Assembly (NCBI GenBank): GCA_031394025.1
Contig: JANMWO010000059.1
Span: forward strand, 1 to 14,984
DNA from: JANXSF01 sp031394025
GTDB lineage: Bacteria; Acidobacteriota; Terriglobia; Bryobacterales; Bryobacteraceae
Reading direction: 5' to 3'
DNA: 14,984 nt
The notes beneath the pieces are model-generated. The model was not told the DNA's origin, did no database searches, and saw nothing but the letters and a program-made list of their open reading frames with translations. The position numbers were made by a program, and so were the translations under genes. This document shows positions 1-7,123 of this stretch, piece after piece; the first letter of the stretch is position 1; every line of letters starts with the position of its first letter.

Positions 1-464
1 TCCGGCGGCTCAAAAAATGCGAGGGCGAACCCGAAGATGACTAAGACAATCAGCAGATCGTAAACCCGTTCCAGGAACCAGGCGGCCATTTGAGAGGAGA
101 AGGATACTTGTTCCTTTTTGGCAATCAGGTAGGGACGGACAATTTCGCCGGGTCGGCCGAACAAAACTATGGCTGTAAAACCCACAGCGGTTGCTACAAA
201 AATACCCCAAAACTTTGATTTAGGTCGTTGTGGGGCCAACATTACCTGCCAGCGCAGAACGCGACCCGCGTAAGTGGAAAGGGCCAAAACCCAACTGGCT
301 ATCATCCAACGCCAATCCACACTGGAAAAAGTGGCCCGGAACATGGCCCAGTCGAAAGTAGCCATTCGTCGCAGTAGAACTGGTAGCAGAAAGGCTGCTA
401 TCACAGCAAAAGTGAGCCAGATCAGTGATTTGCGGGAAATGAATCGTGAAATAGTCTCTCCCAC
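1..464 (-). CDS. Flippase-like / lysylphosphatidylglycerol synthase TM-domain protein (UPF0104), partial
   Basis: The minus strand is open from an in-frame TAA near 510 down to the window edge, so the C-terminal half lies outside. The translation shows a hydrophobic helix (LIWLTFAVIAAFLLPVLL), a second helix containing WMIASWVLALSTYAGRVLRW, and then the signature GRPGEIVRPYLIAKKE followed by FLERVYDLLIVLVIF. This pattern is typical of the LPG-synthase transmembrane/AglD-like family (UPF0104), integral membrane proteins linked to lipid or lipid-linked sugar translocation. The substrate cannot be told from this fragment. No ATG precedes the first helix. GTG at 464 is the first acceptable start that keeps it, and the later in-frame ATG would remove it. 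No clear Shine-Dalgarno sequence supports the choice, so the start is uncertain. It is divergent from the sigma factor operon. Confidence 0.85.
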   Translation of the reverse strand, partial: MGETISRFISRKSLIWLTFAVIAAFLLPVLLRRMATFDWAMFRATFSSVDWRWMIASWVLALSTYAGRVLRWQVMLAPQRPKSKFWGIFVATAVGFTAIVLFGRPGEIVRPYLIAKKEQVSFSSQMAAWFLERVYDLLIVLVIFGFALAFFEPP

Positions 465-621
465 AGGGGGTTCAATAAGGCTAGAATAGTGAGTTCCGGC
501 GCTCTTCGGGAGTTAACATTTCCCAAGTAATCAGTCGAACTTATTATGCCAGATCCTCGTAAGAAGTTGTGTAAGCCGTCTGGGAAGCATTCTCCCGAGG
601 GCCATCAGAGTGAGGGAATTC

Positions 622-1299
622 ATGGCATTGGTTGCGACAATCGGAGAATTTCAGAACGGATCCTGGCCAGTAGGCTTAGGTTTAAAAGTTCTATCTTCGC
701 CGGCGGGCTGGGGTGCGCGATTGGAAAATAGCTTCGACCTTGATCAAAGTCTGGTGGAGCGTTGTCTATCCGGGGACGAAACCGGCTGGGAGGACTTAGT
801 TAAAGTTCATTCCCGGCGAGTCTTTGGGATCTGCTACCGCTTTACTGGAAAGGAGAGCGAGGCGCAGGATCTGACGCAGGAAGTGTTCCTCAGAATTTTC
901 AAAACTTTAAAGTCTTTTCGCGCGGGGGAGGGTTCCTTCACTGTATGGATGTCCCGGTTGACGCGAAATTTGTTGATTGATCACTATCGACGCACTAAAA
1001 TGGACCGGGCCTCCGATTCCATTGAGGATCAGTTGCCAATGTTGGAACAGCGTCCGACATCTTCCAACCGTGCCGATGGATTGCTTGCAGGCCGTGAGGC
1101 ATCCGAACTATTGCAAGGCGCCTTGGCCCGGCTGTCACCGGAACTGCGGGAAACTGTTATATTGCGGGATCTGGAAGAATTGGAATACAAGGAAATTGCC
1201 AGCATTCTGGCGGTACCTGAGGGAACAGTGAAATCGCGGTTGAACCGTGGGCGAGCGGAACTGGCACGAGTGTTGCGGAAACAGAACGTGATGATTTAA
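622..1299 (+). CDS. ECF-type RNA polymerase sigma factor (sigma-70 family, RpoE-like)
   Basis: A 225-residue sigma factor. Region 2 spans about residues 58-127: DLVKVHSRRVFGICYRFTG, then the conserved DLTQEVFLRIFKTLKSFR and the LTRNLLIDHYRR part that contacts the -10 element. Region 4 spans about 162-215: LSPELRETVILRDLEELEYKEIA, then the helix-turn-helix VPEGTVKSRLNRGR. The ATG at 622 is preceded by GAGGG with a 5-base gap. A GTG at 610 is also in frame, and the roughly 40 residues before the conserved part are longer than usual, so a later start such as TTG 721 is possible. The anti-sigma gene follows after 23 bases, the usual pairing for a membrane-controlled ECF factor. The promoter was not identified. 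The 157 bases between it and the divergent flippase gene hold no consensus I could defend. Confidence 0.93.
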   Translation: MALVATIGEFQNGSWPVGLGLKVLSSPAGWGARLENSFDLDQSLVERCLSGDETGWEDLVKVHSRRVFGICYRFTGKESEAQDLTQEVFLRIFKTLKSFRAGEGSFTVWMSRLTRNLLIDHYRRTKMDRASDSIEDQLPMLEQRPTSSNRADGLLAGREASELLQGALARLSPELRETVILRDLEELEYKEIASILAVPEGTVKSRLNRGRAELARVLRKQNVMI

Positions 1300-1322
1300 A
1301 ACTTGATAATTTGAAGGACAAG

Positions 1323-1934
1323 ATGACGCAGTTGGAATGTAACGAATTCGAGATTTTGCTTTGCGACTACGTAGATAACACGTTGCACGCCGAAGGGCGG
1401 GTTAGAGTGGAAGCGCATGCTTCTGCTTGCCCAAACTGTGCGGCGATGATGGCTGACGTGTGCGGCGCAACGGCATTTCTGGAACGCGTTTCCCCGGTGG
1501 AAGTGCCCAACCACCTGGTTACGAAAATCCTATTCGACAGGCCTGCCATGGAAAAACGCAGCGGCCTGACGGGTTGGATTCGTGGCTTACTGCAACCGGT
1601 CCTGCAACCAAAATTCGCTATGGGAATGGCGATGACCATTCTTTCGTTCTCCATGTTGGGTAGGATCACCGGTATTAATACGCAGTTGAAACCCTCCGAC
1701 TTAGATCCGGTGAAGGTGTACCACGCCTTTGACGATAGCTTGCATCGCGGATGGGAGCGGGCTGTGAAGTATTACGACAATCTTCGGGTGGTGTACGAAA
1801 TTCAAACACGCTTGCGAGAGTGGAATGATCAGGACGAAGAAGAACGCCGCGTGCAGCAGTTGAAAACAGACCAAGCTGGGGGAATTCCAGCCGCAACAGA
1901 AAGTGGCATGATTCCTGGCGAAAGTAAGAAGTAA
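1323..1934 (+). CDS. Membrane-anchored anti-sigma factor with zf-HC2 domain
   Basis: A 203-residue protein. The N-terminal zinc-finger anti-sigma (ZAS, zf-HC2) motif is visible as H32-x3-C36-x2-C39 (HASACPNCAAMM), preceded by the typical LLCDYVDNTLHAEGR helix. A single hydrophobic helix lies at about 97-113 (FAMGMAMTILSFSMLG), and the remaining roughly 90 residues are polar and charged with no recognised domain. This is the expected build of an anti-sigma factor that holds its ECF partner at the inner membrane and reads an envelope signal through the distal part. The ATG at 1323 has AAGGA five bases upstream. A TTG at 1311 is in frame but lacks such a site. It lies 23 bases after the sigma gene and 21 bases before the next gene, so the five genes probably form one transcript. 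Confidence 0.88.
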   Translation: MTQLECNEFEILLCDYVDNTLHAEGRVRVEAHASACPNCAAMMADVCGATAFLERVSPVEVPNHLVTKILFDRPAMEKRSGLTGWIRGLLQPVLQPKFAMGMAMTILSFSMLGRITGINTQLKPSDLDPVKVYHAFDDSLHRGWERAVKYYDNLRVVYEIQTRLREWNDQDEEERRVQQLKTDQAGGIPAATESGMIPGESKK

Positions 1935-1955
1935 TCTACGGGGGGAGTATAAATC

Positions 1956-2588
1956 ATGGAAAACCCAACCACACCTTCGGTTTCGTATTGCCGGTCATGC
2001 GGCAAGCAATTACAGGCGGAAGAGCAAAAGACGGTGCGCGGAATCGTTTACTGCGCAGAGCACGTTCCCGCCGCAAGCACCGCTGATTCACCCTGGACTG
2101 CTGCCCCCAACGGTACAGGAATTTCTCCGGGCGGTACGGCCATTTCGCCGGGACTGGCGTTTATTCTGGGATTGATTCCCGGGGTTGGTGCCATCTACAA
2201 CGGGCAGTATGCCAAGGGTCTGATTCATGTTGTTATTTTCGGCACATTGATCAGCATTGCCAATTCCCGTGAGATCGGGGATCTGACCCCGGTGTTCGTC
2301 ATACTTTGCATCGCCTGGGTTCCTTATATGGCTTTTGAGGCTTATCACACCGCATTACGCCGTTTGAACGGCGGATCCCCAGATGAATTTTCGAGTCTAT
2401 TCCCAATGAAAAACAATTCCGGATTTCCGATTGGACCCGTGCTGCTGATGACGCTGGGCGTGCTGTTTTTATTGAACAACTTCGAGGTTTTCCGGTTCTA
2501 TCAAATCGTCAAATTCTGGCCAGTGGCGTTGATTGGAGCCGGGGCTTATATGCTATTTGAACGTTCGCAAGCAGGAGGCCCACAATGA
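1956..2588 (+). CDS. B-box zinc finger membrane protein with LiaI/LiaF-like C-terminal transmembrane unit
   Basis: A 210-residue protein. The N-terminus is a small zinc-binding knuckle, C12-x2-C15 then C33-x2-H36 (YCRSCGKQL and VYCAEH), as in bacterial B-box-like proteins. The middle (about 65-135) carries hydrophobic segments with the motif FILGLIPGVGAIYNGQYAKG, which resembles TM2-type small membrane domains. Residues 157-203 form a two-helix unit (GPVLLMTLGVLFLLNN, then FWPVALIGAGAYMLFER) matching the LiaI/LiaF-like transmembrane region (DUF5668). The same unit recurs in the next two genes. GGGGGAG lies about 8 bases before the ATG. The stop overlaps the next start as ATGA. From its position in the sigma/anti-sigma operon it is probably an envelope-stress membrane protein; the biochemical role is unknown. 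Confidence 0.8.
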   Translation: MENPTTPSVSYCRSCGKQLQAEEQKTVRGIVYCAEHVPAASTADSPWTAAPNGTGISPGGTAISPGLAFILGLIPGVGAIYNGQYAKGLIHVVIFGTLISIANSREIGDLTPVFVILCIAWVPYMAFEAYHTALRRLNGGSPDEFSSLFPMKNNSGFPIGPVLLMTLGVLFLLNNFEVFRFYQIVKFWPVALIGAGAYMLFERSQAGGPQ

Positions 2589-2869
2589 GCGATGACGCTA
2601 CATTCGTACCAATTCCACCCCAGGCTTCGCCGATTCCGCCGCCCATGCCGACGGCGCAACCGGTTTATTCTCCCTATGTGCCGCCAACTGGAACTTTGCT
2701 GCAAGCGGTGCGCGGTCCTTTGATGTTGGTCACGCTGGGGGTTCTATTGACCATGGATTCCATGGGTGGCTTTAACATTAACCACACTTGGCCAGTGATG
2801 CTGATTGTTTACGGAATATTGCGGTTGGTAGAACGAATGGAGGGAACTCCCTCTGTAATGAATTCGTAA
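2585..2869 (+). CDS. Small LiaI/LiaF-like (DUF5668) two-helix membrane protein
   Basis: A 94-residue protein. The first 35 residues are rich in proline (PIPPQASPIPPPMP and onward) and probably disordered. The rest is one LiaI/LiaF-like hairpin: RGPLMLVTLGVLLTM, a short polar link, then TWPVMLIVYGILRLVER. An AGGAGG ribosome binding site sits 6 bases before the ATG, inside the 3' end of the upstream gene. The 4-base ATGA overlap suggests coupled translation with the B-box protein. It is essentially the free-standing form of the module that is fused to other domains in both neighbours. Function is unknown beyond the family association with cell-envelope stress regulators of the LiaF type. Confidence 0.78.
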   Translation: MSDDATFVPIPPQASPIPPPMPTAQPVYSPYVPPTGTLLQAVRGPLMLVTLGVLLTMDSMGGFNINHTWPVMLIVYGILRLVERMEGTPSVMNS

Positions 2870-2891
2870 TATGGGCAGGGAGAATACAAAC

Positions 2892-4313
2892 ATGAGACCA
2901 CGCTCAATTGTTGGACCTATACTGTTGATTGGCTTTGGGGCCTTGTTTCTTGTAAACAACATTCGTCCCGATCTGCCCATTCTGAGTGTGTTCAGTACTT
3001 ATTGGCCGTTCCTGCTAATTGGTTGGGGAATCATGCGATTGGCGGAAATTCTTAACTGGCACACACAGGGCCGCCCGTTGCCCCGCTTTGGAATTTCTGG
3101 CGGCGAATGGACGTTAGCAATCTGCCTAAGCGTACTTGGGACCAGCGCAATTTATGGTGGACGGATGAGCCACAATTGGCCACGATTCCGCATGAAGGGT
3201 TTAGAAATGTTGGGAGAACCTTTCGACTATCCGCTATCTGGTTCAACCATGTCTAAAACAAATTCGCCCCGTATTGTGATTGAATCGTTTCGCGGGAATG
3301 TACGGATTGCTGGTGGCGATTCAAACGAAGTGAAGTTGGCGGGTAGCAAGCAGATTCGCACTTACAATCGCACTGAAGCGGACAAGAGTGATAAAAGTAG
3401 CCCACTGGAAATTGTGGATCAAGGCAACGTAATTATTATCCGTATGAATCATGACCGGGTAGTGGATTCAGCGCAATTGAAAGCCGATTTCGATTTGAAG
3501 GTTCCCAAAGGTTCGTCAATTGAAGCCCGCGGACGTTACGGCGATTTTGACATCAATGACATTCAAGGCGGCGTAGAAATAACTTCTGACAATGCCGGTG
3601 TACGAATGGCAAACATAGGCGGACCCGTTCGTTTGGACTTACGACGCAGCGATACAGTGCGCGTTACCAGCGCGAAAAGCTCTGTGGAAGTAAAAAGTCC
3701 ACGTGGGCAGGATCTGGAATTTGAAAATATTGAGGGTCCGCTCACAGTGAACGGAAATTATTCCGGCGACATGCAATTTCGTGGAGTACAAAAGGTGTTC
3801 CGGTTTGAAAGCTCGCGCACAACTTTCCGTATTGAAAAAATGCCTGGATCGGTACGCATCAGTTCGGGGAATATCAGCGGATCAAATCTAACTGGCCCGA
3901 TCCTGCTGACATCGAACTCGAAAGATGTGGAGTTGAGTGACTTTACGAATTCATTGGAAGTAACGGTGGATCGTGGCGATCTGCAGATTCGTCCGGGGCG
4001 CATGCCGCTGGGCAAGATCGACGCTACAACGAAATCGGGACGGGTGGACATTGCCCTTCCACCGTCGGCAAAGTTTGAAATCAGCGCTACCACGGACAAG
4101 GGCGAAGTGGATAACGAATGGGGTGATCCTTTGAAATCGGAAGAACAGGGTCGGCGTGGAAAGCTGACAGGTTCTACCGGGCAAGGACCTGGTATCACAG
4201 CGCACACGAATCGCGGGAACGTGATTATCCGAAAGGCATCGGCGGAGGTTGTGGCACCAGTGGCACCGGCGCCACCGAAGGCTCCAAAACCTGCTGGCGA
4301 AGCTCAGTTGTAA
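2892..4313 (+). CDS. LiaF-like membrane anchor fused to DUF4097 (adhesin-like beta-helix) domain
   Basis: A 473-residue protein. It begins with the LiaI/LiaF-like unit at about 6-52 (GPILLIGFGALFLVNN, then YWPFLLIGWGIMRLAE), has one more hydrophobic segment near 73-90, and continues with about 300 residues of short repeating beta strands (IVIESFRGNVRIAGGDSNEV, EARGRYGDFDINDIQGGVEI, NSKDVELSDFTNSLEVTVDR). This pattern is typical of DUF4097/putative adhesin (LiaF C-terminal-like) beta-helix domains. The C-terminus is a proline/alanine-rich tail (APVAPAPPKAPKPAG). The ATG at 2892 has GGGAG about 9 bases upstream. The earlier in-frame ATG at 2871 has no ribosome binding site and would only add seven residues. 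As the last gene of the sigma operon, it could be a sensor or effector of envelope damage. The side of the membrane on which the beta domain lies cannot be fixed from the sequence. Confidence 0.85.
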   Translation: MRPRSIVGPILLIGFGALFLVNNIRPDLPILSVFSTYWPFLLIGWGIMRLAEILNWHTQGRPLPRFGISGGEWTLAICLSVLGTSAIYGGRMSHNWPRFRMKGLEMLGEPFDYPLSGSTMSKTNSPRIVIESFRGNVRIAGGDSNEVKLAGSKQIRTYNRTEADKSDKSSPLEIVDQGNVIIIRMNHDRVVDSAQLKADFDLKVPKGSSIEARGRYGDFDINDIQGGVEITSDNAGVRMANIGGPVRLDLRRSDTVRVTSAKSSVEVKSPRGQDLEFENIEGPLTVNGNYSGDMQFRGVQKVFRFESSRTTFRIEKMPGSVRISSGNISGSNLTGPILLTSNSKDVELSDFTNSLEVTVDRGDLQIRPGRMPLGKIDATTKSGRVDIALPPSAKFEISATTDKGEVDNEWGDPLKSEEQGRRGKLTGSTGQGPGITAHTNRGNVIIRKASAEVVAPVAPAPPKAPKPAGEAQL

Positions 4314-4423
4314 GTGTCTATTCACCCATAGTGTCGAGGGCTGGGAACAACTTCACAAACCATTGGCACGACATCAATGTGAGGATTCCCAACAAAGAAG
4401 AAACTGAACTTTGCGTGAGGGTC

Positions 4424-4437
4424 GCCAAAAGGGGACA
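4424..4437 (-). repeat. Inverted copy of a 14-base repeat
   Basis: GCCAAAAGGGGACA matches the reverse complement of 4511-4524 at 13 of 14 positions. The two arms are separated by 73 bases and could pair in RNA from either strand. Confidence 0.6.
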
Positions 4438-4508
4438 CGCTGATCTAGCCACTCGCTGATTGCCGCTGGGCAGTTTGGGGAAGAATTCGGTTGCTCGGGC
4501 CAGACCAA

Positions 4509-4530
4509 CATGTCCCCCTTTGGCTTGCAT
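4509..4530 (+). repeat. Short direct repeat, copy 1
   Basis: CATGTCCCCCTTTGGCTTG is followed by CAT. It matches 4561-4579 except for three extra C residues and one C/T change, and its core is the inverted partner of 4424-4437. Confidence 0.6.
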
Positions 4531-4560
4531 GGTTCCTATCCAGTCTCTTGGGCAAACCGG

Positions 4561-4579
4561 CATGTCCTTTGGCTTGTAT
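4561..4579 (+). repeat. Short direct repeat, copy 2
   Basis: CATGTCCTTTGGCTTGTAT has the same sequence as copy 1 with CCC deleted and one C-to-T change. The origin is unknown. It could be a remnant of a small interspersed repeat or mobile element. Confidence 0.55.
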
Positions 4580-4618
4580 TGTGCTGAACTGCCGTTTCCA
4601 AAACTTCGGAATTCTGGC

Positions 4619-5932
4619 TTAACCAAGTAGAACGATTCGCACATCCATTACGTTAGTATTCGTAGGACCGGTGATCAGCAGGTCACCTAGTTTTTCGAAG
4701 AAGGAGAACGAATCATTGCGGGCTAGAAAATCGCTGGCGTTCATTCCCAATGCATCCGCTCTTGCCAATGTCGTTGTATCGGCGAAGGCACCAGCGGCTA
4801 TGGTTGGGCCATCACTGCCATCGGTTCCTGCGGATAGAACCAGAGTATTGTGGACGTCGGCAAGGTGCAGAGCTGCAGCAAGGGAGAACTCTTGATTGCG
4901 CCCACCTTTGCCCTGGCCACGGAGAGTCACCGTAGTTTCACCACCGGAAAGCAGGCAGGCCGGGGCGCGTAAAGGTTGGCCAGAAGCGCGAACTTCCCTG
5001 GCAATAGCCACATGCATCCCGGCTATATCGCGCGTTTCCCCTTCTATGGTGGTGGAAAGAACCAGTGGTTTAAAACCCAATTGGCGAGCCGTTTTTGCAG
5101 CCGCTTCCATGGCTTGGCGGTTGCTGCCAACGATGATGGTTTGGGATTTACGAAACAGTGGATCGGCTGGCTTGGGAGTTTCCTGTTTAGCCGCTTGGAG
5201 AATACGCAGGGCGCGGGCGGGGATCTTTTTGAGTAAGTCGTATTTGCGTAAAATGTTTAGCGCATCGGCGAAGGTTGACGGGTCTGGCACGGTGGGGCCG
5301 CTGCCGATCACCGATAGATCGTCACCGATGACGTCGCTTAGGATGAGTGTTAGTAAAGTGGCGGGGAACACGGCCTGGGCCAGTTGACCGCCCTTGATAG
5401 AGGAAAGATGTTTACGGACAGCATTGATTTCATGAATCGTCGCACCACAGGCAAGCAGCAGGGCAGTAACCCGTTGCTTGTCATTCAGTGTGAGCCCAAC
5501 AGCGGGAGCGGGAAGCAGCGCCGAAGCACCGCCGCTGATAAGGCAGATGACCAGGTCACGAGGACCGGCCGCCCGAGCTATCTCCAAAATCTGGAGCGCG
5601 CCATCGACCCCATTTTGATTGGGAAGCGGATGGCTCGCCTGGTGAAGACGGATGCGACGCAACGGGGCGAGATGGCCGTCTTTGACATTGATGAGGCCGT
5701 CCGATATCTTCTTGCCAAGTAGTTTTTCAATAGCGGAAGCCATGGACGCACCGGCCTTCCCTGCCCCGATGACGTAGATGTTATTGAAGCTTGAAAGATC
5801 ATACCGACGTCGCCCGGCGATTAAGGTGTCCTGGGCAAGGTGGAGGTGAGAGAGGACCGCCTGAGTAGGATCAGCAGCGGTGACAGCAGCGCGAAATATT
5901 TTCTGCGCGTCAGAACGTAAGTTTCGTTTCAT
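4619..5932 (-). CDS. Glycerate 2-kinase, MOFRL family
   Basis: A 437-residue protein with the full set of class-II glycerate kinase (GckA/TtuD-like, DUF4147 plus MOFRL) motifs: VIGAGKAGASMA at 54-65 with the conserved Lys59, HPLP at 101-104, SGGASALL at 133-140, NAVRKHLSSIKGGQLA at 170-185, SDVIGDDLSVIGSGPTVPD at 199-217, GGETTVTLRGQGKGGRNQEF at 330-349, and GTDGSDGPTIAAGA at 369-382. The family phosphorylates D-glycerate with ATP, normally at the 2-position, giving 2-phosphoglycerate for glycolysis; it acts in the cytoplasm. The length is normal for the family. The start ATG overlaps the aroK stop (ATGA) and no good Shine-Dalgarno sequence is visible, so translation probably depends on coupling to aroK. 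No glyoxylate or tartrate pathway gene is next to it in this window. Confidence 0.95.
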   Translation of the reverse strand: MKRNLRSDAQKIFRAAVTAADPTQAVLSHLHLAQDTLIAGRRRYDLSSFNNIYVIGAGKAGASMASAIEKLLGKKISDGLINVKDGHLAPLRRIRLHQASHPLPNQNGVDGALQILEIARAAGPRDLVICLISGGASALLPAPAVGLTLNDKQRVTALLLACGATIHEINAVRKHLSSIKGGQLAQAVFPATLLTLILSDVIGDDLSVIGSGPTVPDPSTFADALNILRKYDLLKKIPARALRILQAAKQETPKPADPLFRKSQTIIVGSNRQAMEAAAKTARQLGFKPLVLSTTIEGETRDIAGMHVAIAREVRASGQPLRAPACLLSGGETTVTLRGQGKGGRNQEFSLAAALHLADVHNTLVLSAGTDGSDGPTIAAGAFADTTTLARADALGMNASDFLARNDSFSFFEKLGDLLITGPTNTNVMDVRIVLLG

Positions 5933-6468
5933 TGGAAAAACTCGAGAGCGAGAATGGCTTCTACGGTTGAATTGACATCATCCGATGTAATGGAAATACG
6001 TTCGTTCGCTTCAGCGTAAGCATGGCGACGAGTGTCAAACAGAGTTCGGAATTTTTCAGGGTCGCGGGCTAAGGGACGATGCCCAAAACCGGCCACCCGG
6101 CGCTCCACCATTTCAAACGGAACATCCAGCCAAATGGTTAGCCCGGCATCCCGCAGTGCCAATCGATTGGCACGTTGCGCAAAGGTCCCACCACCCAAGG
6201 CAATCACCAACTGTTGCCCTGCTTTCACTTCGGCAATGCGACGAGCAAGCATGTCTGATTCAATGTGCCGAAATACGGTTTCCCCATCCTGATCAAAAAC
6301 TTCGGGAATGGTTTTATGGGCGTGAGCCTCAATATCGTGATCCAGGTCGATGAATCGCCAGCCAATGCTGGAAGCCAGTTTCCGACCAATGGTACTTTTG
6401 CCCGAACCCATGAAGCCAACTAAATAAATTCCAGGAGTTTGTTTCGCTTTCAGATTCGATGTTTTCAT
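5929..6468 (-). CDS. aroK: Shikimate kinase
   Basis: A 179-residue P-loop kinase that phosphorylates shikimate to shikimate 3-phosphate in aromatic amino acid synthesis. Visible motifs are Walker A GFMGSGKST (18-26, Lys24), FIDLDHDIE (39-47) with the shikimate-binding acidic residues, the RHIE segment (67-70), the glycine-rich LGGGTF (91-96), and the lid sequence GHRPLARD (129-136) carrying the conserved arginine. The ATG at 6468 gives a family-standard N-terminus. Longer forms starting at 6492 or 6564 would add non-conserved residues. No Shine-Dalgarno sequence is visible before either candidate. The gene overlaps the glycerate kinase by 4 bases and is divergent, with almost no gap, from the Lon-domain gene, so its promoter must lie inside or at the edge of that neighbour. 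Confidence 0.95.
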   Translation of the reverse strand: MKTSNLKAKQTPGIYLVGFMGSGKSTIGRKLASSIGWRFIDLDHDIEAHAHKTIPEVFDQDGETVFRHIESDMLARRIAEVKAGQQLVIALGGGTFAQRANRLALRDAGLTIWLDVPFEMVERRVAGFGHRPLARDPEKFRTLFDTRRHAYAEANERISITSDDVNSTVEAILALEFFQ

Positions 6469-6490
6469 GCAAGAACGCCATAATAGTAAC

Positions 6491-7123
6491 ATGCGTGAAG
6501 CGATATTGCCGCTGTTCCCTTTAACTCTCGTTCTGCTTCCGCGGACACCCCTTCCCCTGCACATTTTCGAAGAACGCTACAAGGAAATGATCGGCGAAGC
6601 ATTGGATGCCGATACCGAGTTCGGTATTGTGCTGGTGATGAAGCGGGGTCTGGCGGGCATTGGTTGTTCAGCTAGAATCAGAGAACTGCTCCGAAAATTA
6701 GAAGATGGCCGGATGGATATTCTGGCCGAAGGTCGCTACCGGTTCGAGATCACCGGAACGGACAATGAGCGCAACTTTCTGCGCGGACGGGTGCGTTATT
6801 TCGATGATGACCCAGGCCTGCAGCCACCACCAGAAGAGCTGATAGCCAAGGTGTTGCGGCAATATTATACGTTGCGAAATCTGGATGACACTTTACCTGA
6901 GCCAAGGTTGAACGAATCCCAACTGAGCTTTCAATTAGGGCAGGCAACCGATGATTTGAGCGTGCGCCAGCATTTACTGCAATCCCGTAGCGAGGAAGAA
7001 CGGCTGGTGCGGTTGGAGGAACATTTTCCATCGTTAATTGAAGAGCGTCGTCAAACGGCCCAGTTGAAGCGAGTGATCCCGACCAATGGGCACGGCAAGT
7101 TGCCGTCGAATGGACACCAATGA
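6491..7123 (+). CDS. Lon N-terminal (LON substrate-binding) domain protein
   Basis: A 210-residue protein consisting of a Lon protease N-terminal domain without the ATPase or protease parts. The hallmark start is ILPLFPLTLVLLPRTPLPLH followed by IFEERYKEMI. After it come FGIVLV, IGCSARIREL, a DGRMDILAEGRYRFEI segment and a helical C-terminal half with EERLVRLEEHFPSLIEE. Such stand-alone LON proteins are widespread, and their role is not firmly known; peptide or unfolded-protein binding is inferred from Lon. The ATG at 6491 fits the family N-terminus. An in-frame ATG at 6467 would add eight polar residues. Its TGA overlaps the start of the HAD gene (ATGA), so the two are probably cotranslated. 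Confidence 0.9.
   Translation: MREAILPLFPLTLVLLPRTPLPLHIFEERYKEMIGEALDADTEFGIVLVMKRGLAGIGCSARIRELLRKLEDGRMDILAEGRYRFEITGTDNERNFLRGRVRYFDDDPGLQPPPEELIAKVLRQYYTLRNLDDTLPEPRLNESQLSFQLGQATDDLSVRQHLLQSRSEEERLVRLEEHFPSLIEERRQTAQLKRVIPTNGHGKLPSNGHQ

Larger units (their letters stand above)
4314..4618. other. Convergent intergenic region with short repeats
   Basis: About 305 bases lie between the converging DUF4097 and glycerate kinase genes. I see no convincing gene. An open frame on minus (4318-4644) has unrelated, low-complexity-free but family-less content and would overlap the end of the glycerate kinase. The region holds three related copies of a short sequence (listed separately as repeats), two direct and one inverted. 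No compact GC hairpin followed by a T run was found for either gene. Confidence 0.6.

Noticed and set aside
274..489. 71-codon open frame on plus at the left edge
   Set aside because: It lies antisense to the flippase-like gene, whose translation has clear family motifs.
513..547. Sigma-70-like promoter TTAACA ... TATTAT upstream of the sigma factor
   Set aside because: The spacing is 23 bases, too long for a standard promoter, and no ECF-type consensus could be defended.
3758..4325. Long minus-strand open frames opposite the DUF4097 gene
   Set aside because: They are antisense shadows of a gene with regular beta-strand repeats; their translations are compositionally odd and match no family I know.
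4318..4644. 108-codon open frame on minus in the convergent gap
   Set aside because: It overlaps the end of a solid glycerate kinase gene, contains the short repeats, and shows no recognisable domain or ribosome binding site. Probably not coding.
4896..5722. Plus-strand open frames of 112-163 codons opposite the glycerate kinase
   Set aside because: They are antisense to a gene with every conserved MOFRL motif; no ribosome binding sites or domains.
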